From: Prosthecobacter algae
GTDB taxonomy: Bacteria; Verrucomicrobiota; Verrucomicrobiia; Verrucomicrobiales; Verrucomicrobiaceae
Length of the DNA: 64,000 nucleotides
Assembly: GCF_039542385.1 (NCBI RefSeq)
Contig: NZ_BAABIA010000003.1
Span: forward strand, 682,001-746,000
Direction of reading: 5' to 3'
Both the position numbers and the translations under genes were made by a program. Of this stretch, positions 26,919-35,292 are shown piece after piece. Within the stretch, counting starts at the first letter, position 1, and every line of letters starts with the position of its first letter. The notes under the pieces were generated by a model, which made no database searches, had not been told where the DNA came from, and was given only the letters and a program-made list of their open reading frames with translations.

Positions 26919-28427
26919 TTATCTATAGGTCGTGAATTTTTTCGGGTCGAAGGCCTCACGGATGGCTTCACCCACGAAGGTGACCAAAATGAGCACGGTG
27001 GTCATGGCCACAAAGGCACTGCCCACGATCCACGGATAATTAAAATCCTCCGTGCCTTCCCGCAGCAGACGGCCCCAGCTAGGCTCCTCCGGCGGCAGGC
27101 CAAAACCCAGGAAGTCCAGCGCGGCTAGGGAGCTAATGATGGCCGCCACTTCAAAGGGGGCCAGGGTGACCAGGATGGCGATGCTATTGGGCAAAATGTG
27201 GCGGAAGATCACCCGGCTGGTGCTGGCCCCTAGCAGGCGGGCGGAGGCGACGTAGTCACGGGCCTTTTCTTTATAGGCAGCGGTGCGGATGTACATCGTC
27301 GTGCCCATCCAGCTAAAGGCCGAGATGATGAGCACCAGCATGAACAGTGTGGGGCTGATGATGGAACTGATGATGAGGATGATGAACAGAAAGGGCAGCA
27401 CGGACCAGATCTCGATAAGGCGGGAACCGATGATGTCATACAACCCGCCGAAGTAACCCAGGGTACCGCCGACAATGACGCCCACCACAAAGACAATGGT
27501 GACGAACAAGACGGAGGCGATGATGGCCTGCTGCCAACCGCCAAAGAGGATGGCCAGCACATCCCCACCGGAGGAAGTGGTGCCGAGGAAATGCTGATGC
27601 GTGGTGGAGGGCGGCGAAGGCGGGTAAATGGCCGCATACAGCGTGGGTGCGGTCTGCGCATCCAGCGCGGGGATCTTGCCATTCGTGTAGTCTGTGTAGG
27701 CCTGACGCTGGCCTTTCTCATAGGTGGCCTTTTCCACCTGCTCCCCGGCCAGGTCCCAGCCGCGCAGCTCGCCGTGGCGCTGGCCCTGGCGAAAGACGAT
27801 CTCCTGGCGCTTCTGCTCGGGCTTGTCTTTAAAGACGGTGTAGGCTCGGCCATTGAAGGGCTGGCTGGAGCCCGTTTCATAGATGAGGCCGCCGCGCTCC
27901 TCCATGATGGCGATGGTCTCGGATGTGTCCAATTTCGCATCGTAGGGGACAGGTGGCATCAGCACCCAGTTAGCGGATTTTTCCTCGCGAAATTTCAGCT
28001 TCAGTTCGCGGTAGTCTGTCTCACTTTCTTCCGTGCCGCCAAAGGTGGTGGCGGGTAGGACCTTTGTCACAAAGGGAAAGTAAAGCTTCCCCTCATAACT
28101 GACGATGAGGGCGCGCTTGCCCACCAGCAACCCATCCAGCGAGCCCAGCAGTACCAGCACCAGCAGGAGGAGGAAGGAGACGTAGCCCCGGCGAATGGCC
28201 TTGAATCGGCGCAACTGTTTCAGCGTGAGCGGGCTGAACTGCCACTGACGCGGCCCGCGCAGCAGCCACACCCCGGCCAGCAAACACAGGCCCAGCAGGA
28301 CCCAGCCCACCGTGGCGGTGGAGAGGAAGGGGATTTTAAAAACAGGCACACTCAGGCCCGCGAGGCGAAAGCCCCCGCTCAGGAGTGTGTACAATGCCAG
28401 CAGGGTGCCAAGGATGCGCGGTGACAT
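26919..28427 (-). CDS. yejE: Peptide ABC permease, YejE-like, with a MORN-like insertion
   Basis: A 502-residue permease. The N-terminal part has two extra hydrophobic helices (about 3-20 and 38-56) before the usual first helix (about 82-101). The external loop contains GKLYFPFVTKVLP and FGG as in YejE. An insertion of about 95 residues (about 168-262) has YwqK/MORN-like repeats (GLIYETGSSQPFNGRAY, RQEIVFRQGQRHGELRGWD, KATYEKGQ). The binding-protein-dependent transport domain follows, with the EAA loop AASARLLGAS-like segment YVASARLLGASTSRVIFRH and DFLGFGLPPEEPSWGRLL. Start 28427 lies one base after the yejB stop. Confidence 0.88.
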   Translation of the reverse strand: MSPRILGTLLALYTLLSGGFRLAGLSVPVFKIPFLSTATVGWVLLGLCLLAGVWLLRGPRQWQFSPLTLKQLRRFKAIRRGYVSFLLLLVLVLLGSLDGLLVGKRALIVSYEGKLYFPFVTKVLPATTFGGTEESETDYRELKLKFREEKSANWVLMPPVPYDAKLDTSETIAIMEERGGLIYETGSSQPFNGRAYTVFKDKPEQKRQEIVFRQGQRHGELRGWDLAGEQVEKATYEKGQRQAYTDYTNGKIPALDAQTAPTLYAAIYPPSPPSTTHQHFLGTTSSGGDVLAILFGGWQQAIIASVLFVTIVFVVGVIVGGTLGYFGGLYDIIGSRLIEIWSVLPFLFIILIISSIISPTLFMLVLIISAFSWMGTTMYIRTAAYKEKARDYVASARLLGASTSRVIFRHILPNSIAILVTLAPFEVAAIISSLAALDFLGFGLPPEEPSWGRLLREGTEDFNYPWIVGSAFVAMTTVLILVTFVGEAIREAFDPKKFTTYR

Positions 28428-28428
28428 G

Positions 28429-29682
28429 TTATTCAAAACGGATGCGCGGATCTGTAAGCGCGACGAGGAAATCAGACAGGATGTTGCCGACCATGAGCAC
28501 CAGGACTTGGACGACGAGGATGCCCATGACCAGGGGGTAATCACGATCCAGAATGCTGTTGTAGCTCAGGAGCCCGAAACCGTTGATCTCAAAAATCATC
28601 TCAATGAGCAGAGAGCCCGCGACAAAGATGGAAACGATATGCCCCAGCGTGGTCGCTACCGGGATAAGGGAATTGCGCAGCGCGTGCACCAGCACGGCCC
28701 TTTTAAAGCCTGCCCCCTTGGCCACGGCTGTGCGCACATAGTCAGCGGCCAGATTGTCCATGAGGTTGTTTTTCATCAGCATGGTGAGGAAGGCAAAGGA
28801 CCCCACCATGTAGCAGACCAGAGGTAGGAAGGCATGATGCAGCACGTCCCACACCTGCGCGCCGAAGGTCAGCTCTTCAAAGTTATCCCCCACAAAGCCG
28901 CCGGTAGGAAACCACCCCGCACGGGCGGCGAGGAACACCACCAAGACACTGGCCAGCACAAAGCCCGGAATCGAGTAGCCCACAAAAATGAGAATCGAGG
29001 TGGCATTGTCCACGACCGTGCGGTGTTTGATGGCTTTTAAGATGCCCAGCGGGATGCAGACAAGGTACATGAGGAGGGAGGTGGCCAGCCCGTAGAAGAT
29101 GGAGATGGGCATGCGCTCCAGGACCATGTCCCACACATACAGATTGTAGCGGGTGGAGATGCCCAGATTTCCCTGGAAGAGGCCGCTGTACTCGCTGCGG
29201 TAGATCTGCACGCGCTGCTTTTCCTTTTCCACCTTCGTGTGCCAGGGTTTGAGGTCCTCGGCATCCGCTCCGCGCAGTTCGCCACTGGGGGTGACGGTGG
29301 CCTGGGTAGTGCGGTAGGCATTGTTGGGCTGCCATTCGGCCCGTGGCAGCAGCCTGCGAAGCGTCACTTCAGCCTCCGTTTTGCCGGCTTCAAATTTCAC
29401 AAACTGCTTGTCCATCTGCGCTGGGATGACCCCTAGCCAGGCCAGGTAAGCGGGGAAAAAGGAACGATCAAAACCGTAGTAGGCCGCCACGGCATCCTTC
29501 TGCTCCTCCGTCAGCGAGGCTCCGGCATTCTTCATGCCTCGGTCCCCCTGCATGGAGGCTTTTTGCATGGCGGCCTCCAGCGGTCCACCAGGGGTGATGC
29601 GGGTGATGAAAAACACCACCATCGTCGCCCCGATGAGTGTCGGGAAGATGAGCAGGAAGCGTCGGATGAAATAATCGCGCAT
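28429..29682 (-). CDS. yejB: Peptide ABC permease, YejB-like
   Basis: A 417-residue inner-membrane permease starting MRDYFIRRFLLIFPTLIGAT. It has a long first periplasmic loop (about 45-170) and then the transport domain with GFKRAVLVHALRNSLIPVATTLGH and the closing LSDFLVALTDPRIRF typical of OppB/DppB/YejB. It is the first gene of the operon yejB-yejE-antitoxin-toxin-yejA-dppD-dppF. An in-frame ATG at 29724 is possible but adds a non-typical leader. Upstream lies a 435-bp divergent control region. Confidence 0.9.
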   Translation of the reverse strand: MRDYFIRRFLLIFPTLIGATMVVFFITRITPGGPLEAAMQKASMQGDRGMKNAGASLTEEQKDAVAAYYGFDRSFFPAYLAWLGVIPAQMDKQFVKFEAGKTEAEVTLRRLLPRAEWQPNNAYRTTQATVTPSGELRGADAEDLKPWHTKVEKEKQRVQIYRSEYSGLFQGNLGISTRYNLYVWDMVLERMPISIFYGLATSLLMYLVCIPLGILKAIKHRTVVDNATSILIFVGYSIPGFVLASVLVVFLAARAGWFPTGGFVGDNFEELTFGAQVWDVLHHAFLPLVCYMVGSFAFLTMLMKNNLMDNLAADYVRTAVAKGAGFKRAVLVHALRNSLIPVATTLGHIVSIFVAGSLLIEMIFEINGFGLLSYNSILDRDYPLVMGILVVQVLVLMVGNILSDFLVALTDPRIRFE

Positions 29683-30117
29683 GATGGGGAGCTTAACAGT
29701 CAGACTATACGCCATAATGCTCAAGAACTTCTGCCAAAGATTGTGGGTGGCTGGGGGATGGGGATGAGAATGAAATTTTCCCCATTTGGGGATTTTAAAC
29801 CCTAACTAATTGATGAATGAGTTAGAGTGGGGAATTGATGGGGATCACGGTCCCCGTGTGGGGAAACTTGGGGATATGAGAATAGGGGCTGAGAGAAAGA
29901 CATGAAGGCCATTACAAGGTATCATATTGCGATGTTTTAACCAAGGGGAATTGTGGTGAAGGTCTTATGTCTTGCCGCTGGGCGGCGTATTCTGAGACGC
30001 TCCGAGTTTGTGAAGCTAGATGCCGCTACTTGGCAAGTCCTGATCCTCGATGAAGAAGGGCTTGAGGCACGGGGGCGTCTTGACAAGCTGGAGCGTGTCC
30101 CCCACCCTGAAGGACGC
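29683..30117. promoter_or_regulatory. Divergent control region rich in GGGG tracts
   Basis: This 435-bp non-coding stretch separates yejB from the second binding-protein gene. The motif GGGGA or its complement occurs about nine times between 29753 and 29948. Four GGGG tracts (29829-29832, 29840-29843, 29860-29863 and 29870-29873) have loops of 7, 16 and 6 nt. There are short inverted repeats, for example CTAACT/AGTTAG around 29802-29825 and CACGG/CCGTG around 29846-29858. It probably holds both promoters. The G-tracts could be repeated regulator sites or a G-quadruplex, and a plus-strand frame through its right part is not similar to any leader. Confidence 0.5.
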
Positions 30118-31749
30118 ATGCGAGCCTGGATCATACGAGCTTTGATTTTGACCGGCCTGATCGGGGCGGTGACTGCTTTTCATCAGTCCCGCACCCACCG
30201 GCCCACGCGCATCTCTGCAGCCACGGAGAAAGGCATCCTCCTGCTGGGCAATGGATCTGAACCGGAAACGATGGACCCGCAACTGGCCACAGGAACGCCG
30301 GAGCATCACCTCTTTGATGCGCTCTTCGAAGGCCTCGTGGCCACCACGGTGGAGGACCCCGATGCGAATGGCCCCGGCGTGGCCACGCACTGGGAGACGC
30401 CGGACTTCATCACCTGGACCTTTCACCTGCGCCCTGAGGCGAAGTGGAGCGATGGCACCCCACTCACGGCGCGGGATTTCCTCTTCTCCTTCCAGCGCAT
30501 CCTTTCGCCGGATCTCGCCGCGCCCTATGCGCCCATGCTTTACCCCATGCTGAATGCAGAGGAGTACAACAAGGGCACGGTGAAGGACTTCACCCAAGTG
30601 GGCGCGAAGGCGCCGGATGACCACACGCTGCAGATCATCCTCAAAGGCCCCGCCCCTTACCTGCCCTCCATGCTGAAGCACTACGCCTGGCACCCGGTGC
30701 CGCAGCACGTCATCGAGCGTTTTGGCAAGATGACCGATAAAGACACGCCCTGGACCCGCGTGGGCAACCTGGTGGGCAATGGCCCCTTCCAACTCAAGGA
30801 ATGGCGCTACACCCACTCCATCACCGTGGACCGCAATCCCCACTACTGGGACGCAGCCACCGTGAAGCTGAATGCGATCCAGTTCATCCCCATCGTCAGC
30901 GATGCCACAGAGGAGCGTGCCTTTCGCGATGGCCAGATCCACGTGACCAACACGGTGCCGCTTTCCAAGCTGGACCACTACCGCACCAAGGAGCCCCAGG
31001 TCTTCCATGCCGATCCCATGCTGGGCACCTACTTTTACCGCATCAACGTCACCAAGGCACCCTTTAAAGATCCCCGCGTGCGCAAGGCCCTGGTGCTGGC
31101 CGTGGATCAGCAGGCGCTCATCCAAAACGTGCTGCGCGGGGGGCAAAAGCCCGCGCTCGGCTTTACCCCTTCCGGCGCTGGCGAAGGCTACGTGAGCCCC
31201 GGCCAACTGAAGTACGACCCCGACGAAGCGCGCCGCCTGCTGGCCGAGGCCGGTTTTCCCGATGGCAAAGGGTTTCCCAAATTCGACATCCTCATCAACA
31301 CCATGGAGTCTCACCGCACCGTGGGTGAGGCCATCCAGGAAATGTGGAAAAAGAACCTCAACATCCCCGCCGGAGTGCTGAACCAGGACTGGGGCGTCTA
31401 TCTGGAAAATCAGCGAAAGCTGGACTACCAAATCTGCCGCGCCGGGTGGGTGGGAGATTACCTGGACCCGTATACCTTCCTGAGCATCTGGCAAAAGGGC
31501 GATGGCAACAACAACACCGGCTGGAGCAACCCCCGCTACGATGAACTCATGCAGGCCTCCCTGCGCGAAGGCGACAGCAAGAAACGCCTGGCCCTGCTGG
31601 GCGAAGCTGAAACCCTGCTGCTGGAGGAGCTGCCCATGATCCCCCTCTACTACTACGTGCGCAACCACCTCAGCCGCCCCGAAGTGCGCGGGCTGAAGTC
31701 CTCCCTGCTGGAGCACCGCTGCTACAAGGCCGTTTCTCTGATCCCATAG
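30118..31749 (+). CDS. Peptide-binding protein, OppA/DppA type (SBP family 5)
   Basis: A 543-residue solute-binding protein with an N-terminal membrane helix or uncleaved leader (MRAWIIRALILTGLIGAVTAF). It has the OppA-like core: NGSEPETMDPQLATGTPEHH, WTFHLRPEAKWSDGTPLTA, and GNGPFQLKEWRYTHSI with VDRNPHYWD. The C-terminal NPRYDELMQASL and LPMIPLYYYVRNHL are also typical. It is divergent from the yej operon and may supply a second peptide specificity to the same permeases (inference). Start chosen at 30118; a frame starting at 29953 adds a basic extension without leader character. Confidence 0.9.
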   Translation: MRAWIIRALILTGLIGAVTAFHQSRTHRPTRISAATEKGILLLGNGSEPETMDPQLATGTPEHHLFDALFEGLVATTVEDPDANGPGVATHWETPDFITWTFHLRPEAKWSDGTPLTARDFLFSFQRILSPDLAAPYAPMLYPMLNAEEYNKGTVKDFTQVGAKAPDDHTLQIILKGPAPYLPSMLKHYAWHPVPQHVIERFGKMTDKDTPWTRVGNLVGNGPFQLKEWRYTHSITVDRNPHYWDAATVKLNAIQFIPIVSDATEERAFRDGQIHVTNTVPLSKLDHYRTKEPQVFHADPMLGTYFYRINVTKAPFKDPRVRKALVLAVDQQALIQNVLRGGQKPALGFTPSGAGEGYVSPGQLKYDPDEARRLLAEAGFPDGKGFPKFDILINTMESHRTVGEAIQEMWKKNLNIPAGVLNQDWGVYLENQRKLDYQICRAGWVGDYLDPYTFLSIWQKGDGNNNTGWSNPRYDELMQASLREGDSKKRLALLGEAETLLLEELPMIPLYYYVRNHLSRPEVRGLKSSLLEHRCYKAVSLIP

Positions 31750-31772
31750 TTGGTTATCCTGCCAGGTCACCG

Positions 31773-32522
31773 TCAGGACAGCCACCGCTGCATTTCCGCA
31801 GGCAGGGGGGCCTCCCAAACATGGTGAAAATCTGGCGACTCCACTTCCAGGCGGCAGGAGTGCAAAGCCTGTCGGGAAAAATGCAGCCGCCTTTCCAGGT
31901 CGGAGGTCCAGCCGGTCTCGATGAAATCCAGATAGCAGCGTTCATCCGCGCCGTAGATTTTATCCCCCAGAATGGGATGCCCGAGATGCGCCAAATGCAC
32001 ACGGATCTGGTGCATGCGCCCCGTCACGGGCGAGGCCTCCACCAAGGTCAAACGCCCTGCCTGTTCATGCTCCACCGTCTGCAAAAGACGGAAGCGTGTC
32101 TGGCAGGCAGCACCATCGGGATGCACCATCTGTTTTACCCAAATGGGGGATTCTGCAATGTCACCTTTGCGCAAAATGGGGCCTTCACAGTCCAGCGCCT
32201 GCCAGGCGGGCCAGCCATGCACGATGGCCAAGTAAGTCTTGTGAAACTGACGCTCCTGCATGGCGATACCAAACCGACGCGCGGCAGCCTGGTTCTTGGC
32301 CACCAGCACCGTCCCGCTCGTTTCCCGGTCCAGCCGGTTGATGATGGAAATCTGCCCGCCATTGGCCATCTCATAGGCGAGCAGGCCATTCAGCCCATGC
32401 CACAGGGTCCAGGTGCCATTGGGCGTGCTGGGGTGCACCTGCAAAGGCGCAGGTTTGTCCACGACGATGTAGTCATCGGTTTCATCGAGAACGGTAAAGT
32501 CTGGGTTAACAGCGTGCAGCAC
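31773..32522 (-). CDS. RluA family RNA pseudouridine synthase
   Basis: A 249-residue protein with the RluA-type catalytic motif INRLDRETSGTVLVAKN (catalytic Asp in RLDRETSG), DKPAPLQVHPS at the N-terminus and TGRMHQIRVHLAHLGHPILGDKIYG near the C-terminus. It isomerises specific uridines in rRNA or tRNA. No S4 domain precedes the catalytic domain, so it is the short form. Its 3' end is 23 bp from the stop of the convergent binding-protein gene. Confidence 0.93.
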   Translation of the reverse strand: MLHAVNPDFTVLDETDDYIVVDKPAPLQVHPSTPNGTWTLWHGLNGLLAYEMANGGQISIINRLDRETSGTVLVAKNQAAARRFGIAMQERQFHKTYLAIVHGWPAWQALDCEGPILRKGDIAESPIWVKQMVHPDGAACQTRFRLLQTVEHEQAGRLTLVEASPVTGRMHQIRVHLAHLGHPILGDKIYGADERCYLDFIETGWTSDLERRLHFSRQALHSCRLEVESPDFHHVWEAPLPAEMQRWLS

Positions 32523-32630
32523 AGGGCCGCCAGCCTAGCACGGCGATTCATTTTTGCAGCGCTCCTTGTCGAGCCTCTCCATTCCCGGCAATATCTCTAA
32601 GCGATGTGCCGCAGGGCCGTTGCTAGAGGC

Positions 32631-34511
32631 ATGAGAACCTTTGCCGCCTGTCTTTTTCTCACCTCCAGCCTCGCAGGCAATACCCTCATGGACGGGTCCG
32701 CACCGCCTGATGCCGAAGCCCGAGCGGCTGCCGCCCGTCTGGACGCAGCCCTGACGCGGGCGCTGGCAGCGCAGCAGTCCATGGAACTGGCAATGGAGCA
32801 AAAAAGCTCCCGCCCTCCTGTTACCCCGACAACGATTCCACCAGTGGCCGATGATGCGACCTTCCTGCGTCGGCTGTCCGTGGACCTGCTGGGCAGGCTC
32901 CCGACCTCCACTGAACTGAAAGCTTTCCTCACCGATGCAAAGCCGGACAAAAGAGAACGTGTGATCAGCAGCTTCCAGGCCCAGTCCGCTGCCGCAGACT
33001 TGCGCTTTCTGCGCATGGCGGATGCCCTGAGAGTGAAAGATGAAGTTATGGGGACTTCCCAGCAACCTTACATTGACTGGCTGCGCCGATCCTTCCGTGA
33101 AGACCGTCCCTTGCCCAAGATTTTGACCGACCTGCTCACAGCAGAAGGCAGCCTGGCACAGAATCCGGCCACCGGCTTCATCCTCAGAGACTCCGGCTGC
33201 GCGCAGGTGACGTCCACTGAATCGGTGCGTGCCTTTCTCGGGGAATCCGTCCACTGCGCAGGCTGCCACGACGACCCTTTTGGCGACACCACTCAGCGCG
33301 TTTACTTGGAACTCGCCGCCTGCTTTGCCGTCACCCGCCTTGCCGAAAGCCCACCTGCCAAAGCTCCTGTTTTTAAACCTTTGATTCCAGGTGCCAAGCC
33401 GGTGGGGCGTAAGACGGAGCCTGCGCCAAAGAGCCCTGCGGCCTTGCCTCACCTTGATGAAATGGATGCAGCCAGCGCCCGAAAAACGTTCCCCTATCTT
33501 CAGTTAGGCCCCGTTCCGCTCAGCACCGTCTTCCCCCGTCATTATCTTTATCGGGATGGTAAGCCTGGAGATGTGGTCACGCCCGCCCTAACCTACTTTG
33601 AAAAAGATGAATCTCTCCTTTTGCCACGCCCTGCGGCTTTGCATCCAGCAGCAGATCCCAAAAAGATCCGCAGACGCCTGGCCCAATGGTTCACCCAGGA
33701 CAATCGCGAACGCATGGACAGCATGAGCGCCCTGCGGGTGTGGTCGTGGATGTTCGGCACCCCGGCCCTGCCCAAGGCTGAGGCGGCCCGCCTCAACGAA
33801 GGCTCCAGCACGCCCGCCACGCCCCAGGAGGTCCAGCGGCAGTTGAGCTGCGCGAGCCCCTCCTCCGCATCCATCCTCATGCAGAAATGGATGCGGGCAG
33901 ATCAGGGCGGCTTCGTCACCGCGCTGCGGCAGGAGTTCCAGCGTTGCGATCATCAAATCGGGCGTTTCCAGTCCGTCATCGCCCTCACTCAGGCCTACCA
34001 GCGCGAGGCGATCCCCCCGGCAGGTCGGGAAGGTACTTTGCTGGAAGGTTTTCTGCCAGCCCCCATCATTCGCAGGCTGCCTGCCGAAGTGGTGTGGGAC
34101 AAGTTTATCTCCTGCCTGCCCGTGGCCGGGCAAACGGATGGCCGGGTGCCCGCTGCCCAACTGCCCCAGGTGCTGCCCCCCGCACACCCGCTGCGCATTC
34201 TTGGCCGAGGCTCGCGTGAATGGGCGGATGAAAGCCTGCCCGCCCTCTCGCACGGAGTTGCACGGCTGATGATCGCCAGCCCCATCGTTGAAGAGGCAAG
34301 CGCAGCCGATAGTGCCCTCATCGCCAGTGCCCGTTCGGCGGCAGCCCCCGAGGCTCAGGTGGAGCAGCTTTTTCTCGACACCCTGGGCCGCACTCCGCTT
34401 GAATACGAGCGCGAAACTTCTCTCGCTCGGCTCCGAGAATCTCCGGCCACCGCGTTGCCAGACCTCGCCTGGGCCTTGCTGAACACCCGCGAGTTTTTGT
34501 TCCAACATTGA
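32631..34511 (+). CDS. Secreted DUF1549-type protein with CxxCH motif
   Basis: A 626-residue protein with signal peptide MRTFAACLFLTSSLAG. The segment DATFLRRLSVDLLGRLPTS is the hallmark of DUF1549. Residues SVHCAGCHDDPFGDTT give a CxxCH motif like those of cytochrome c or the Planctomycetes cytochrome-like domain, and the C-terminus (QLFLDTLGRTPLEYE, LPDLAWALLNTREFLF) resembles DUF1553. Such proteins are usually paired with a DUF1501 protein; here the follower is instead a secretin-like protein 12 bp downstream. Function unknown; a redox or polysaccharide role has been suggested for the class. Start at the ATG opening the signal peptide. Confidence 0.85.
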   Translation: MRTFAACLFLTSSLAGNTLMDGSAPPDAEARAAAARLDAALTRALAAQQSMELAMEQKSSRPPVTPTTIPPVADDATFLRRLSVDLLGRLPTSTELKAFLTDAKPDKRERVISSFQAQSAAADLRFLRMADALRVKDEVMGTSQQPYIDWLRRSFREDRPLPKILTDLLTAEGSLAQNPATGFILRDSGCAQVTSTESVRAFLGESVHCAGCHDDPFGDTTQRVYLELAACFAVTRLAESPPAKAPVFKPLIPGAKPVGRKTEPAPKSPAALPHLDEMDAASARKTFPYLQLGPVPLSTVFPRHYLYRDGKPGDVVTPALTYFEKDESLLLPRPAALHPAADPKKIRRRLAQWFTQDNRERMDSMSALRVWSWMFGTPALPKAEAARLNEGSSTPATPQEVQRQLSCASPSSASILMQKWMRADQGGFVTALRQEFQRCDHQIGRFQSVIALTQAYQREAIPPAGREGTLLEGFLPAPIIRRLPAEVVWDKFISCLPVAGQTDGRVPAAQLPQVLPPAHPLRILGRGSREWADESLPALSHGVARLMIASPIVEEASAADSALIASARSAAAPEAQVEQLFLDTLGRTPLEYERETSLARLRESPATALPDLAWALLNTREFLFQH

Positions 34512-34523
34512 TCTGATACCGTT

Positions 34524-35219
34524 ATGAAATCGCTGCTTCCCATTCTCGCACTTTGCGCACTTCCCTTGGCGGCCCAGGAGCCTGTGATGACCACCCTGCA
34601 AATCACGGTGGATTTTGTCGAAACCACGCCGGCCATCGCCACCGAAATCCTGCATGGCGAAAAACTTCCCACCTCCAGCCTGGAGTGGCACGACACCCTG
34701 AAGCGCCTGCTCAAGGACGGTGAAAGCAAACTCGCCGCCACACTGAATCTAACGACCAAAAGTGGCCAGCGTGCGACGGCCGAATCCGTCAAAGAGCGCA
34801 TCTACGCCACAGAGTACAATGTCCCGGTTGGCCGGGCCAAACATGCCCCCGCAGTGCCCGCCGGACTGTCTGGGGTGGACGTCCCGATTCCCACCGCTTT
34901 TGAAATGCGTCCCGTCGGTGCCCGTTTCGAGGTGGATCCCGTGCTGGGCCCCGATGGCAAATCCATTGATCTGAACATCGCCCCGGAATTTATCATTGAT
35001 CTCGGCAATGAACCTCAACTGAGCCTGCCCACCGATGGAGTCGAACGCGAACTCATCGTGATGCCGAAGTTTTACACCATGAAAATACAGACGGCCACCG
35101 CCGTCACTGATGGTGGCAGCGCCCTCCTCGGCGTCTTGCTGCCGCCCGCAGGCAATGAAGGGCCGGATGGTGAAAAACGGGTGCTGTGCTTTGTCACGGC
35201 ACGGATCGTCAAAGGCTGA
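34524..35219 (+). CDS. Secreted protein with a secretin-like C-terminal region
   Basis: A 231-residue protein with signal peptide MKSLLPILALCALPLAAQ. The N-terminal half (TLQITVDFVETTP) and the later ARFEVDPVLGPDGKSIDL, INIAPEFI-like and DGGSALLGVLLPP stretches resemble the beta-strand core of bacterial secretins (PulD/PilQ C-terminal domain), but the protein is far too short to form a full secretin. It follows the DUF1549 gene by 12 bp, suggesting co-expression. Stand-alone secretin-like proteins of this kind occur in Verrucomicrobia; their role is unknown. It ends before a strong bidirectional terminator. Confidence 0.7.
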   Translation: MKSLLPILALCALPLAAQEPVMTTLQITVDFVETTPAIATEILHGEKLPTSSLEWHDTLKRLLKDGESKLAATLNLTTKSGQRATAESVKERIYATEYNVPVGRAKHAPAVPAGLSGVDVPIPTAFEMRPVGARFEVDPVLGPDGKSIDLNIAPEFIIDLGNEPQLSLPTDGVERELIVMPKFYTMKIQTATAVTDGGSALLGVLLPPAGNEGPDGEKRVLCFVTARIVKG

Positions 35220-35245
35220 AGCGCTCTTGCCCGTCGAAGCCATAA

Positions 35246-35275
35246 AAAAAGCGGTGCCAAAAGGCACCGCTTTTT
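35246..35275. terminator. Bidirectional intrinsic terminator between convergent genes
   Basis: The stem GCGGTGCC / GGCACCGC (35251-35258 and 35263-35270) with an AAAA loop is flanked by a run of A on the left and a run of T on the right. It can therefore end transcription of the secretin-like gene and of the convergent oxidoreductase gene. Confidence 0.93.
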
Positions 35276-35292
35276 GTTTAAGCTCCTACCGG

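Noticed and set aside
29753-29948. The GGGGA-rich stretch as a CRISPR-like or minisatellite array
   Set aside because: The motif is short and irregularly spaced with no common repeat unit of 20 bp or more, so no array is called; it is kept only as a regulatory candidate.
30016-31818. A 600-codon minus-strand frame opposite the OppA-like gene
   Set aside because: Fully antisense to a clear solute-binding protein gene; high-GC antisense frame with His/Gly/Val-rich, low-similarity sequence.
33588-34691. Long minus-strand frame opposite the DUF1549 gene
   Set aside because: The plus-strand gene has a signal peptide and family motifs; the antisense frame is Gly/Arg-rich without recognisable domains.
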